This document shows, piece after piece, positions 36,331 through 50,173 of a stretch of 64,000 nt of DNA. Origin of the DNA: Cladobotryum mycophilum (lineage: Eukaryota > Ascomycota > Sordariomycetes > Hypocreales > Hypocreaceae); the NCBI GenBank assembly GCA_036429605.1, contig JAVFKD010000015.1:2379421-2443420 (forward strand), written 5' to 3'. Every line of letters begins with the position of its first letter. Positions within the stretch are counted from its first letter, which is position 1. The position numbers and the translations under genes are program-made. Below the pieces are notes generated by a model that saw nothing but the letters and a program-made list of their open reading frames with translations, searched no databases and was not told the DNA's origin.

Positions 36331-37224
36331 TGGGCTCTCAAGTTTAGTGAGGGACCCACCCCCTGTAGCCTATGGCTCCCCCTGTCATCGTCGCAGTGCG
36401 CGTTGCGGCGGCGTCTTCAGTGGTACCTTAGCTAGGCAAGGGGACAACTTCGGAAGGCACTGTTTTGCTGCATCGCACCGTACTCGGTACAGGTATGGAG
36501 TTGGAAGTCGGTGCAAGTTAGGACGGTTACAGGCTAAGTATGCCCAAGAGGGCTTAGCTCACCTCTTCTGGGGACGATGGAGGTTTAGCCGCCTGGTGGG
36601 GCCAGCTGACTTGAAGGGGCGTGCCAGGCTTGGTCAGAAGCCCAAGGTTAGTGGCAAAAAAGCCACCCGCATTGAAAGCTTGTTGCTGAAAATGGCCTGA
36701 AAATAATAGAGTGTGTCTTGTCAAAAAAAAATCAAAAAAAAGGGTAAGGGTGTCAACGCGGTATATGGACAGAAGCTCGAGGTTGAGAGTGAAGAAGTGG
36801 ATTAAATGTCGTCTAACTATCTGTACATACAGACATGAAATGAAAGTACGAGTCTGCCTACAATAAAAGCATGATAATATAGAAGTAACTTATATGGTGC
36901 AATGGCATTGGACAGAAACCGAGAGACAGCTGTAGAGGTATGTACGTAACTGTCACTGCTGCTGCTGTTGTTCAATGTCATCTGCTGTCTGCTGTCTGCT
37001 GTTCCGCCCACCTTAGGCAAAAGCCAAGTCGTAAGGTAAAAAAAAAAACTGCCTGCCAGATTGCTAGGCATTCGTTCCGACCAGGGGTTTTTTTCGCCCA
37101 CGGGCACCCAGTTGAGCGCCAGCCAGCCAGCCCAACCCAACACCTTTTTTTATTTTGGCTGGCTCTCACCTCTCAGCAAGGCAAATCGAGCCTCGTGACA
37201 TGCCTATCAGAGCGGAGCGCCTGT

Positions 37225-37258
37225 GCGGCATAGCATGGCATAGCATGGCATGGCATGT
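37225..37258 (+). repeat. GGCATAGCAT / GGCAT repeat, copy 1
   Basis: Pentamer-based repeat built from GGCAT and AGCAT units. A similar block lies at 40454-40484. Confidence 0.7.
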
Positions 37259-37597
37259 CGCCCGTAATACATCATCATCATCATCACTACTACCGTCATC
37301 GCCATCGTCAGGGAGAGGTGCCAGCTCAAAGTTGCAGAGCGCGGTGCTACCCTCTTTGCGTAAAGGCTGTCTGTTGTTATTGTTGTTGTCTGGTTGTTAT
37401 GGTGAGGACGATGACGATAACAATGACGATGATGATTGTCGGGTGCTTGTGTGTTTTGTCGGTCAGTACGGTGTATCTTTAGCCATCAAGACAGACTCAC
37501 CCATTCCAATGTACGTGCGTATAAGCAATCTATTCCTCCGTCGGCGATGCTGACCAAGGCTTCTCCATCGTGTGCATGTATGTATGTATGTTTTTTA

Positions 37598-37620
37598 AAA
37601 ATAAAATAAAATAAAATAAA
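37598..37620 (+). repeat. (AAAAT)n repeat
   Basis: About four to five copies of AAAAT, directly after a short (GTAT)n run near 37574-37590. Confidence 0.75.
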
Positions 37621-38275
37621 AACCCAAGGTGCTCAGACCCCCGTTTTTTTGTCGACAACGTTTTGACGGTCCGAAACTGAAGCTGCGTGTGAAAAAATTA
37701 ACGACACCAGTTAAAACGGTCAGACGGGGCAACTACCTCAGGTAGGTAAACTCCATAAATGAAACGTCGCTGCCGCCGCCGCAGATATTGTTGCCCCTTC
37801 CCCTCTTCAATATTGGGTGATCAATAGTAGGGCAAGGTAAGAGTATGTAGTGTAGCAGTCCGTCGCAGTCGCAGTGTCCAGTGACTAAATTTATAAATTT
37901 ACTTGTTCATTGCCTTGTTTTTTTTGCCTCCTATGGAAGCACTACTGGTGCTGGAAGGGAGGTAATGTGACCAGAACCTCCTCCGTAGACAAGATAGTCC
38001 CAAGTCAAGACTCAAGCCAAGCCAGGGTGGTAGCACCGCAGGTCAACACGACGACGGCACGGCATAGCCAGCCATCGAGACATACTCCCATCCATCCCAT
38101 CTAATCCCTTGATCAATTTCATCAAGCTAGATCTAATCGGAAGAATTTCCCGAGTCCCAGGCTGATGCTGCAAAGCCTGCGGAGAGAATGAAACGCAAAA
38201 ACGCGGCTGGCAGCGGATGAATCAAAGTCCAGTTGGTTGGCTGGCTGGTTGGCCAGTTGGTTGGGTGCTTGCTTG

Positions 38276-38295
38276 CTTTGCTTTGCTTTGCTTTG
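38276..38295 (+). repeat. (CTTTG)4 repeat
   Basis: Four exact CTTTG copies, preceded by GGTT/GGCT-type imperfect repeats from 38233. Confidence 0.85.
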
Positions 38296-39062
38296 CTGCG
38301 GTTAGTTGCTTACAAGTGGCAGCATGCCTCTCACACCTCTTACATTTATTTATTTATTTATTTAGTACAGATGGATGTGGAATAGGGTTGTTGCTCAGTT
38401 CCAGGTCAACTTCAGTTATGGCTTGAAATAGTGGATGTGGTGGTGGTTTGGGAGGCAACCATCAGGTTCTCCTCAATGCCCCTCTCTGCTCCCTCATTGG
38501 CCTGTCACAAGGGGGGCGATGCAAAGAAGAGTGATCCTGGATACAGATGGAGGGCGCAGTTGCAGCTCCTATTTTACAAGCAATAAATTAAATACCGATT
38601 TTATTTACATCCATGTAGTTTATCTATGTACTTGAGGGTAGCAGTGGTGGTGGTGGTGGTGGCAGTAGGTTGATGTAGATACAGCGGCCGGTAAATGCAG
38701 CACACACACACATAAGGTAAGTAGGTATGGTAGGGTATGGTATGGATGGATATGCAATCAATCTACTCACCATTTAATAGGCCCTCGCAAATGTACGTAC
38801 ATTGTACAATGTGATATGTCTGCAGTGTCGGAAAGCAACTCAAAGGCAGGGCATGCAAGTACCTTGGATATTGTATTGTACGCAGCTTCGCTAGCATGTG
38901 ATCTTTGGTCCTTCTCCTCCAACAGGTTAAGGCAAATCCAGTAGCAGCACCCAAGACCCAAGTACATCCTGTTCTATCGTAGTATAGGCCCAAACTTGAC
39001 GCGCGGCCGCAAACAATGCAGGACATGACATGCGAGTTTATTAGTGGGTGTATGTATGTGTG

Positions 39063-39070
<8 letters not shown>

Positions 39071-39094
<24 letters not shown>
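39071..39094 (+). repeat. (TG)12 dinucleotide repeat
   Basis: Twelve TG copies, preceded by a short TATATA stretch. Confidence 0.9.
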
Positions 39095-39095
<1 letters not shown>

Positions 39096-39544
39096 ACTCC
39101 GTATATATAATCCCTTGCACCTTTTGACAATAAAAGTAGCATCACAGTGTTCTCTCCCTCACAGCAACGCGAGGAGGAATTCCATCGTTCTTTTTTGCGT
39201 GTGTGTCGAGAAGCCAATTAGAACAAAACCGATTGGGCAGTCTTTATCGGTAGTCCAAGTTCGGTAAAGTCCACGAACTTTCATGCGACCCTGGCGTTTG
39301 GTTCCGGTAACTGGGAGACCCATACGAATCCCCCTACCATCCAATGATTCAGCCCTTTTACCAACAACCTAGTCCGTGCTGCTGCATGTCGTGGGTGTTT
39401 GGACGCTAGAGGACCCTGTTCTGCCTGCGTCGTGAAGGATCCATCTAGACATGGGGTTTTGTTTGGGGTCGTCTTCCGCTGAGATGTACCAAAGTAGGTG
39501 CCTACTAATTCATCGTACTCATCGACACGCTTGTCGCTCCGAGG

Positions 39545-39568
39545 TACATACATACATACATACATACC
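39545..39568 (+). repeat. (ACAT)n tetranucleotide repeat
   Basis: Five to six copies of ACAT in the gene-poor stretch; a similar run is at 45222-45246. Confidence 0.8.
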
Positions 39569-40453
39569 GCAGAAGAGTTTCCTGCATGCCAACCTGCATG
39601 ACTGCCCCCCTCCCCAAAACACTGTCCAGGGTGTGTCAACGTTATGTCTGCATGTGTTTCTACGCCTGTCTGGCTGGCTTGTTTGGCTGTTTGACTGTCG
39701 ACTCGACATGCGTCTCGACGGTTTACAATTCTGTGCGATGGTCGGCGTATGCGCGTCTGTCTAATGAGTGGGTACGCTTCTGCTTGACCTACTGTCGGGC
39801 TGTCTCCCACACGTCGCTGAAGAGACCGCAACTTGAAGTATGTTGCATACCTACCTACCCTTTAGTTTAGCTACATGGACGCACACACACTCTCTCTCAC
39901 ACACACAAACACACAAACACACGCGCGCACCCATCTCTCAGTGTCTCTCGCAAGGACGTATCTTGGTTAGGTTAGTCGGGTGGTCAAGGTGTGTTCGGCC
40001 GGCACAGAAGTCGACCTCTCTACTGCAGGTCCCCAGGATACCGGGAAATGTGTTGAGAGAAGAGAAAACTAGGTAGGCAAGTTCACGTGAAGATCTCCCC
40101 CGGCCTCGTTTGACGGCAGGGCATCTGGCGAGCAAGCCGGTTGGGTAGATGCGATTGCCTCGTCGTGGACGTTCATCTGCGTTGGTATGTACATGCTCGT
40201 ACTAAGGCAAGGTTGCTGTACAGTAGCCCTCTTGTTTCTTTTTTTAATTCGTTAGGTATCGTTCGTCCCATTCCTAATCGTTGCCCAATAACCAACCACT
40301 GAGAGGAGACGAGCCTATCATTCGTTGTCGCTGATGTTGTTGTGTTGGTCGATGAGCTGGTCCCAGCCCAAGCATCTAGAAGCCTTCTGACAAGGCCAGG
40401 AAGAAACGTCGGACCATAGAAGAAAAAAAGTGAAAAAAAGGCCCGTTCACTCA

Positions 40454-40484
40454 TGGCATGGCATGGCATAGCATGGCATTGCAT
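40454..40484 (+). repeat. GGCATAGCAT / GGCAT repeat, copy 2
   Basis: Same pentamer units as the block at 37225-37258, about 3.2 kb away in the same orientation. Confidence 0.7.
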
Positions 40485-41856
40485 GTACCCTAGGTACTAG
40501 GTATCCAAGTAGAGCCATTCATGCAGAGACATGCCTCAGATACCACACTCAGCCAGTAAATACACCGCCTAGCAAACCGTGGCTGCATGGAAGTCGTCGC
40601 ATGTTACTGCAATCCCCCCAGCAATGCATCAAGTATCCCACGCAAAGTCAATCTGGTAGCCAGTACATGGGCTTGGCTGGAGCTCCCTACCGTCCGTCAT
40701 GTAAAAGGACGGTGTATGGCTATTACGCGCAACGCAACTGTAGCTACTCCAAGGAGTGCGATGCAATCTTCAGGCAGAGGGGTAGTCGTTGACACGCCTC
40801 GCCTGTATCTCCGTCCCTTGGGGCTGGCGCCAACAGAGAGCCCAAATCAAGCCACATCAGAGTCCAATCGCCGGCCCGCTGTCTTTTTGGAACCAGTCAA
40901 AGGGAAGACATGACAACAGGGGAGCCACGAGTGCAGGCGCTGGTGTCCGAGATCTTCTCCGAAGAGACCTTTTTTCCGTCTTTCGCTCATTAAGTCCTCA
41001 TCCCACGTCCGTCCCATCCATGGATGTCTTCCAAGTCCATCTTGGCGCTGACTAACACGGACTTTGGGAGAAGAGGAAGAAGGAAAACACACAGCGATGC
41101 ATGAAGCCTACCTTGGACAGCACAGCGAGCAGAAAGAGACAGAAGAGGAAGAAAAGAAAAGAACATTCAAGGTATGAGCGTTACTGCGATGGCTCAGACA
41201 TCTAGATAGATGGTTAAAACGACGGGATTGTTAGATTTTCCCACTGCCTAGTGGCGTAACCGCTCAGACATGTCGACAAAGCGTAACTTTGTTAAAAGCT
41301 TTTTATTAGATCTAGAAAAGATCTGCAACGAACCGGCGGTATTTTCTTAGACGATGAGGTTTGGAGGGAAAATAGCGCTCCGGCAACTAAGAGAGTGAGA
41401 GCGGGAGAGAAAAAATTCAATTCATTCATTGCTACATCTATCGCAACACATGTCCTTGTCATGGTCATGGTCATGGTAAAGGCGGTCGGTCGGTCGACGC
41501 GGTTGTACCTGGCCAACTCATTGACCACACAAGCCACATATTATTATACCGAGAGACCGACTTATTCGGCGGCTCCGGTTTCATGTTATTTTTAATAAGA
41601 ATTTTTTTTTTTTTTTTTTAAATCTCGCGTATGAACGTGCAGCGCTGAAAGTCACCAGGCAAGGCAGGGAGGGAGGAAGGGAGGCGGGCAGGCAGTAAAC
41701 AAGCAAAGACCAGGAAGGCGTATGTGTAGATTACATGCCCTTCATCCGAAGAGGAAGTCCTGTCCTATCTGTTCAGATGTCGCTGTCAGGTTGTATGTGG
41801 TGATGCCCATGGCGCTGACGACAAGGTGGTTGTAATACATGCACGATTGCACTCAA

Positions 41857-41862
<6 letters not shown>

Positions 41863-41888
<26 letters not shown>
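41863..41888 (+). repeat. (AC)13 dinucleotide repeat
   Basis: Thirteen AC copies in the gene-poor stretch. Confidence 0.9.
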
Positions 41889-41889
<1 letters not shown>

Positions 41890-44800
41890 AAGTACCTGTA
41901 CTATACTATTGATACAGCCGTCCCTTCAATTTAGTAGCGCTTTTAAAATGTGACAGAGTGATACAGGGTACAAATCGTAATACGAGCGAAACCCTCTTGT
42001 GGGATATCGCTTAGATGGAGCTTTATTATTAATTTATATTTCATCAAATCCCCAGCCCGGTTCGGCTCGCTGCGGGACGATTGGACTGGCTGTGCTCATG
42101 AACTCTGCCCATGACCGATCATCAATACACACAACACACATCCATCCATTCATCCATCCATCGTTTACCAGGTATCATGCGACAAGGCTCAGTGCTCCCG
42201 CCAGGAAGCGAGGGATACCCGAAGGCACTTGCAATCATCCATGTCATACCCTCACTTCTACTGCAAGTACCAGGGAACTTGAACTTGAAACTGAAATTGA
42301 AATGCAAATTGCAAGCAATTGACCCCAAAGCCAACTAATCTCTCTATAGTAGGTGCCATAGAATAAAATTTCTCTACTATTTTAGTGTAGCCCTGGGAGG
42401 CCATTCAAACGTCTGGGAAGCTATCCGCACCTCCACGAGCCACCCAGCTTACCGGTCTTGGTCTCGCTCGCTTCTTCAGGGCATTTCCGAGACTCGTTTC
42501 TGCTGCCCTCTCACTCTCTCTCACTCTCCCCTGATCCACGGAAGCACTCCGCAAGCTCCCGTCGACATTCTGGGTAAGTAAGTCGTCGCTTTCGTACCCC
42601 GTAGCACTTGGTATTACTCAGTTACCTTGAATGCTGGTATTGCCGTACCGAACAACCATGTCTGTGTAGGCATGGGCTTGGTAGGCGGAGACGAACTTTT
42701 GCTGTAATCAAACAATATTGATTGACCGCCCAACATCAAACATGCCCGTCGAGCTCAGCTCTCGAATCCTTTTCCTCTTCCCGGTTTCCATATTTCCATC
42801 CCACCAGTAGTTTTCACCTCCCTCGTCATGCCCCCCCTTCCCCCAGAACCACACAAAAGAAAAGAGAAAAAGAAAAAAGCACAAGGACATTTCTACCCTG
42901 CAACACCCCCGGCCAACCGGTCAAGAAACCTTGCATCGAGCAAGGGCCTCCTCCTTCACCCCTCCTTTTTATTTTATTTTATTTTTTCCTTCTCCGTCCC
43001 CTTGTGCTTTGTGCTATCGAGGGGTTGACCTACAAGGTATGGATCCATCATGAGATTAGTCGCTAGTATTCTTTCGTCACCGCTGTTCGAGCTTTGGCGA
43101 CAAACGTCATCCAACCTGACAGACGCATTGCCGGTCCTAGGTGTGATGGGTCGATTCGATCTGGCCTACCAAGCACGGAATGGGTTATGCCCGTATGTAT
43201 GTCAGCAAACAAGCGGCGGCGAGAAAGGAAGAGGAGGAAAGAAGAGAGAGAAAAAAACACCAACCAAGGGTCTATACAACCCTAGGTAGGGCATGAAGAC
43301 ATTTGAACACCCTCCATCGACCAAGGCATAAACAATAGGACTCGCCGAGAACAACACGCAGGAGTTTCTTCTTCTTAGTTTATGCACCCGTGGTATGAAT
43401 CAGAGCGACGTGTCGCTCGAATTGCTGCCCACTATCAAGCCACCGCTTACATATCATTGACACTCTGCTGAAGTTTTACGGCACATTTCCCAGGTTTTTT
43501 TTATACGTACACGTCGGGCATAACTGCAGGCTGCAGTAGCAATCTATGGTGTGATTGCGGTTGCGGCGGTGGTACTGGTGGTGGTGGTGGTGGTTTATCT
43601 CTGCCTCGCTCTTCGCTCATACTGCACCCCAACGGTTTCTCGCGCCTTTGGGGGCGGAGGAGAGTGGAGGGGGTAAATCATGACCCAGGTTCCAGGAATT
43701 TGGCATTGCATATCTACAGCCCTATTCTCCAGCAGCTGCATCGACTTGCGCATGCTGCTGCTGCTGCTATTGCTGCTGCCGTCTCTTGAATCGACCCAGA
43801 GTGCATACACTATGGCATGCCTTACCGAAATGATCAGGCTCATGCTGGGCTCCAATCGTTGACAAACAAACCGAACCCGAAACTCGACTCGACTCTGATA
43901 TGAGAGAGATGGAGGTGCAACTTCTTGTTTCTCAATTGAAACCTACTTGTTGGCTTTCCAATTCTCACAGAAATTGTTATTATGCCATCTCCTCTTCATG
44001 GACGCACAAGGTATCTACCTTTCACATACGCCTTGCCTACTAATGCTGATGCTGAGGTGGGTGGGTGGGAAAGCGCAAACCACTCCTCCCTCCTCTTTCC
44101 ACCAAATCCAGCTCATCCCACTTACACCTACTATATCCGTTAATGATCAGCTGGGACGCGTCTTTTACAGCTCTTCATATTCACGACAACGCACTACCAA
44201 CCAGCTTCGCTGAATACCGCAACTCATCAATTCTTTAATATTTTGTTGTTTACTGTTTATTAATTTCCCCGCGAATGAGGTGCCATCGCACAAACAGGCA
44301 TGCAGCCTCTTAATACGACCTAGTACCGCATCATGCGAGCTGCCTTGGCTATGACTGGGTCGCATATAGCCTGCAGCAGCAAAGACCGGGCATGACACAC
44401 ACAAACATGATCTTCTACATATCACAAGGGAAAGACAGGAGGTTCTTCAGCGCGCTCGGCACTCCAGCAAATGCCGTTCCTTCTTGGCGCTGATCCCTCA
44501 TGCACCAATGCATTGATTTTGGCTGGCTGGCTGGCAGTTACCAAACCTTCGGATCGGCGCCCCTGTTTCTGATTAAGCTTTTGGCAGGACATCAACCCCC
44601 CTTGTCTGCTGTTCTTGATCCCAGTTCTCGGCCAAGATATGCCAGATGGTGGCGCTGCAGCGAACGAAACATCGGTTTCGATCGGTTTTTCGGCCGAGAG
44701 GCAGCGGTGACGAATCGTCAATTGACCAATTGATGTGAAATCGACAGCATTGCATCAGATATTCCCGTTGAGCATCATGTACGTTTCTTTTGGACTCTCA

Positions 44801-45221
44801 CAAGCACGGAGATCAAAGGGTTAGTGGGTGGGGAAAGTCTTCGTCTCCGAACGGATAGCTAATAATGACCTGCAGATTTCCACCCTCGTATGGCACCACG
44901 CGACCAATCTCGCACAAATCGCATCTCCGCAACTGTATGTTCTCATCGACCGAGAGCTGAAGACTCATCGATAATATGTTGGTTCATACAGGCAAGGCTT
45001 GATGCAGGAGTCTGGGATGCGTGTTACACAATTACGGCTCGTTATTTACGTGGCTTGTCCTGTCTGCCGTCAACATGTGCAGAGACGGCCACCTCCGACC
45101 GGTGTTCGCCATGCTCGATGTTTTCTCTCTCCTCCACAATTTGCATTGAACTTGCTTTTGGAGATCGGCGATGAACCTCCCTTTGCTAGTATTGGTAAGC
45201 CATGCATATTCGAGCCACAGA

Positions 45222-45246
45222 CATACATACATACATACATACATAC
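45222..45246 (+). repeat. (ACAT)6 tetranucleotide repeat
   Basis: About six ACAT copies in the gene-poor stretch, like the run at 39545. Confidence 0.8.
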
Positions 45247-48200
45247 AAGTACTGTAGCTGTACGTCGAACCATGCAGCCCTGTTGCTCGATGGTACGCAT
45301 GGTGTGTAACCAGATCGTGTCCAGATGAGACAGCGTCAAATCTTGTGTGGCGTTTCCCGTAAAGGGGGTGGGGGTTTGGCTGTGTTCCCTTCCAATCCAG
45401 GTAAATATGGCTTGGTGGCGATCATAACAAACGCTCCAGCGCCAATCAGCGCTTACACAGGTCTTTAAAGCGTTTCACAGCTTCAACGACCCTTGATTGT
45501 CCCAACGATGAACCAAAAACCCATCAACTTTTTACAAAACTCATTGTCTCAAAAGACAATTACTAGACTATACCCGCACCAATACATGCGACTCATTACG
45601 GGTGACGACATAGTGATTACTGCGGAGCGCGCCTTGATGCAGACTCATAGGCCTAATGCAGCAACGGCATAGGTTGTCACACTAGGGATCCCGGATCCGG
45701 GTTCCCGGCGACGGCTCCTGATGGTGAGGACCGAGTACATGAAAGTTACATTGGAAATCCGACATGGGACGGAATGGTCGTGGTCCTGCAGCTCTGCAGA
45801 ACCTCTCTCGCATCCACCTCTACAATACGGGATGGATGCCGGAGCTATACTTGTTATCACCACTGTGAGAAGAATGCAAACTACTTGTGTGCTACCAGCA
45901 GATTGTGCTTCGCGATCATCGGACAATTTGCCGAATTTCACATGGGACAGGCGATGCCATGCAAGGACAACCAACAGTAAACGTGCTTGTCTACTAAAAC
46001 GCGCTGCCCGAGAGGGGAAAAAAACGAGGAAGTAAAGTAAAATAAAAACTTGAATCAGTGCCGAGCTTTTCGGAGAGCTTGGCAGCATCTGGTGCAGATT
46101 CTCGTGATTAATGTTTTTGACCAACTCACCGACGTTGCCCAACACCAAACCAACGGCATGAGGCTTTTACGCGGCCGCCATTCAGGGTGAAATGATATAT
46201 TGAACAAACCTGAGCTGATGGTATGGTCGTCGTCATCGGCCTTGTTCGCGAGCGCCAGTTCCCACGTCGCACTGCGTCTTTGTAAGCCCAATCTCCAATC
46301 CACAGGCTATCAAGCCTCCACGATGACCGCCAAGGGAGGCCAATGGGAGCAAGACTCGAGATTCTGGATCCTCCTCCCCAAACTTGAGCTCTCGACTCTA
46401 CCCCATCCGTGTGAATCCTTACCTGCCGCCGGCCTACTTGCTGGCCAGCCGATTCCCTGACCCTGTCATCAGAATGTCCCAAAAAGCTTCTTACCCTCCA
46501 ACTTATTTCCCCGCAAGCAGGGATCCTTGGTGCTGTTGGGTTTATAGAGGTGATCCTTGCAAATGCATCGCCAAGCCCAATCAGTGTGCAGAGCATGGCG
46601 GTCAGATATCGGTACACCTCCAATACCGGCGGCCTTTGGGTCTAGCAAGGTCGGTGAAGACGGGAGAAGATTGTGAGAGGTCCAAGTTCATCCAGCCAAC
46701 TCTCCCGTGTTACACCATTACTTGTGTGTTTTTTTCTTCTTGGGATTTTTGTCTTGGTTTTAGCTGAAAGAGCACTGCGTCATTTCTTTTTCCTCTATCC
46801 TCTCCCGTGCGTAATGATACACATCATATTTTCTTTTCTATTCTTATCATTATTTTCCCGTCGGAATATTTTCCAATTCTGATAATAAACTGTTTCTGTT
46901 TCTCCTTGTTTTGTGGAGGGTTTGAGATTGAAGAGAGACACCCCACACCGCCGGTATCATGATTCTCGCTTCCCCGGAACCGCCGTCTCATTTGGGACTG
47001 AAGCGATGCCGAGCGGAAACAACACATCTTATTCGGCTCACGCTGTAACAATGCTCGACTAATTTGGTTGCTTTGATCCTATGGTAAGATGACAACTTGA
47101 TGACGATCGAGATTACAGACGAAAATGGCTCGGAGAAAAAACCCTGTTGCTATAATGTTTGGCCAGGTTGCCCTGTCCATTATGCGTTGGTTTACGGTGA
47201 GCGTCCCGATTTGAAGCGGTTTCATGTGCGTCATGAATTCTTTACGGCGAGGGTAAGGTAACGGAAAGAGATGTGTTTGTTTCACGTTCACATTCTCGCC
47301 TACAGCCTGGGACTTTGTTTGAGTTGGAACTCTGATAGACCTCGTCTATATTTCTATTATAAAGTTTGCCACCGACAAGAAGGATGGACGGCTCGGGCCG
47401 CCAGGAGGCAGCTTTTGAAGATGATATTACTACCTAGTAGATAGGAGTATTCGGCTACTCATCGTAACGTCCTCAAGACTGCTGATCACAGTTTTGGTGC
47501 GTTGTTCGTAATGGTATTGTAGTAAGCTGCGAGCTGTTCTAGGGCTAAGCATGTAAGTTGGCTGTCATGCTGCGTAGGCGAAACGCAAAAAAAAAAAAAA
47601 ACAAGGTCGCACGGGGTTATTGGTTGCATTGGTGTCTTGGCTCTTGATAAGATGGTTGACCTTTTCGGTATCAGTGGAACGTTTTATAGGTTGTTAACGA
47701 AACTAATCAGCAACCTGGCTTAACGCTATAGAAGGACAACGGGTAGTAGGTTTACAAACAAGACAAGCTAACATATCTGCAAGCCTTGTCACGGGATTAC
47801 CTCTCACGGTGAATGGACTACGCTACGTGGTCGAACCGAGGGAACAAGAAAGAAAAGGAAACAAGAAGAAGAACAAGGAGGAGAAGAAGAAGAAAAGGCA
47901 TACACACAAGCACAAGCAAATCCCTTCTTCCGCCTTTTGATGCAGTCGTCTTGCTTCACTCAATAACTCTGAGAACACCATGGACTATAGATAGTACCTT
48001 GATATCAAAAGGGCGGGAGGCGGCGAGGATTGCGGCATATGCGGAAGTAGGTGGACTACCTGGCATGTTTTGGATGTGGCGGCCATCTTGGGCCTTGAAT
48101 CTTCCTTGACCCTGATACATGCGCAATCCCTACCTACGAGGGAATCTTCAAACAAGGGCAAATAGACATCAGAGGTGGTTGGGGGGAAGGGAGGGGGATG

Positions 48201-50047
48201 CTGCAGTCTGGGGTAGGGCTTGGCTGTGAGGGGGATGCTTAAGCTGTTCAGGCATGGAGCAAAAAATGGGGTTTTTCTTTTCTGTTTATTTTATCTTTTT
48301 TTGGAAAAAATTGCTTTTTTCATCGGAATAAGCGGCTTGGTGATTATTATTATTATTATTATCATTATTTTCTATCAGTCGCTTTTATAAGACCTAGGTA
48401 ATATGCATATTACATGCGGAACGTGCATGTGTCGGTGTGGCTTAAGGTAATGCCATGTATCTACTACTTACCGTACACTGGTGGGATGGGGCTAAAGGGA
48501 AAAGAAAAGAGAAAAAAGGACAGAAAAAAGGCGGCGTATTAGAGAGGGACAAGGTACTAGAGAGAAGAGAGAGAGAGAAGAGAGAGAGAGAAGAGAGGGA
48601 GACATGGGTGAGGGGAGTGGGAAAAAAGCAAGGGAATGCTGAGTGTAGAAGGGGGTGATGGGGGGTGATTGGGAGGGGGAGCCCAGCTTTTGCTGCATGT
48701 TGCAGACCGAGTGCCGGTTTTCTGGGATTGTTTTTGTTTTCCTTAAGGTACAAGAAAGTATTTGAAATTATGATTTTTGGTCGCTTTTATTTTATTTTTA
48801 TTTTATTTTTTATTCCTAATGGAGGGGTGGGGCGTCGACGTTGTATGTTGTTGCTGTTGGTTCGATTTGACGGAGCAAAGCTGAACATTTGATGGCTGCC
48901 TGTAGAAAAGAAAAAAATGCTTGCAGCTAACAAAACCAGCATGGAACAAGAACAAAACTAACAATGATTTTTTTTTGTTAAAATTAAAATAAACAAAAAA
49001 AAAACTACTACTAGGACTTGTATGTGTGAAGAGAAGAGAAGGGGGTCGAATGGAAGAAGATGAAGAAGGAAATGGTCCACGCCAAGGAGAGGATGCGAGA
49101 ATTACGGCGACCGATATGGTTGCACTAAACTAACACGCAAATGTTTTTTTTTGGTAGCTCTGGCAACTCTGCGTCTTTGCATCAAACGGCCGCCAAAAAA
49201 AACTTGTTATACAACATTTAATATGGTGAGTGTATAAACTATAGGGTAGGTACACGTTTACCATTTTACACAACTTTCTTTCCCCACACCTAAAACTACA
49301 TAAAAATAGGCCCCCCCGCGTACTCCACTCCCTCAGCCTTGCGGCGGAACAGGTACGTACCTTGGCACCTTAGCTCTAGCAGCCCAAAAACAAACCCATT
49401 TACCTAGGTACCTCTGTAGTTGCCATGCCATAGGTTGGTTTTTGGCTGCGCAAACGCATCACCTTATCCTCCCTCTCTCTCTTTCTCCCCCCCAAAAGAA
49501 AGGCTTCAGCCTCGTCGCCTCTCCCATATACCCATCACAACTCAGCCGCCTTTGGGGAAACGAACGACGACGACGACGACGACGACGCATCCGCCCCCTC
49601 CACCCTTCTTCTTTTTTGGGCGCTACGATATTTTTCAAACAAAACGTGTTCTTTTATTTATTTATTTCTTAGAAGGCTTACTTTTACTTTGCGTTGGACT
49701 CGGAGGAGGCGTTTCAATTGCCGTCCGTTCCCTTGGGGGGTAAGGGTTGTGTGTTTGCTTTTGGTTTTTTTGGGCATCTTGGCCTCTTGCTTACCTTACC
49801 TGCCCTTTTCTGACTGTCCACATGAGCAGAAACCCATCTCTCCGACCGAGAAAGAAAAAAACGAGCATTGGCAGCGCGGCCTCTCACTTCCCTAGAGGAT
49901 ACGAAACCATTAGGAAGCGAATCCTTGAACAGAAGCAAAACGAAAACAAACAAGAAAAACAAAACAAACATCCAAAACCGTCCGAATCCCAGGTCTCTCC
50001 CCACCCCCCCCAGGCTTACAAACCGAAACCTTGGGGACCCCATTATC

Positions 50048-50050
<3 letters not shown>

Positions 50051-50079
<29 letters not shown>

Positions 50080-50080
50080 A
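50051..50080 (+). repeat. (CAT)n run in the leader of the 50174 gene
   Basis: About nine to ten CAT triplets, about 95-125 bases before the ATG, in an otherwise pyrimidine-rich leader. Confidence 0.8.
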
Positions 50081-50173
50081 TCCATATCACATCTCATCCT
50101 TATCCATTTCTATTTTCGCATCAGCCCGTCGTCTCCTCCACACACACATTCAGCAAGCAGCAGAGCAGCAGTC

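Larger units (their letters stand above)
36331..50173. other. Gene-poor stretch of about 13.8 kb
   Basis: Many ORFs of 60-167 codons occur on both strands, but all are low-complexity or look random, and none carries a known motif or can be joined by introns into one. The stretch holds many di-, tetra- and pentanucleotide repeats and A/T homopolymers. I see no rRNA, convincing tRNA, transposase or reverse transcriptase. It may hold non-coding RNAs or decayed elements that cannot be recognised by eye. Confidence 0.5.

Noticed and set aside
38790..38812. Two overlapping 14-bp palindromes (AATGTACGTACATT and ACATTGTACAATGT)
   Set aside because: A few 14-bp palindromes are expected by chance in 64 kb, and nothing nearby gives them a role.
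46126..46623. 165-codon frame in the gene-poor stretch (- strand)
   Set aside because: Random-looking composition, no motifs, no plausible intron partners; the same holds for 45645-46148 and 39281-39709.
40489..49410. Recurrent CCTAGGTA motif (40489, 43281, 48393, 49403, and shorter CTAGGTA elsewhere)
   Set aside because: Counts are only about twice chance, and the shorter form also occurs in TEL1 coding sequence.
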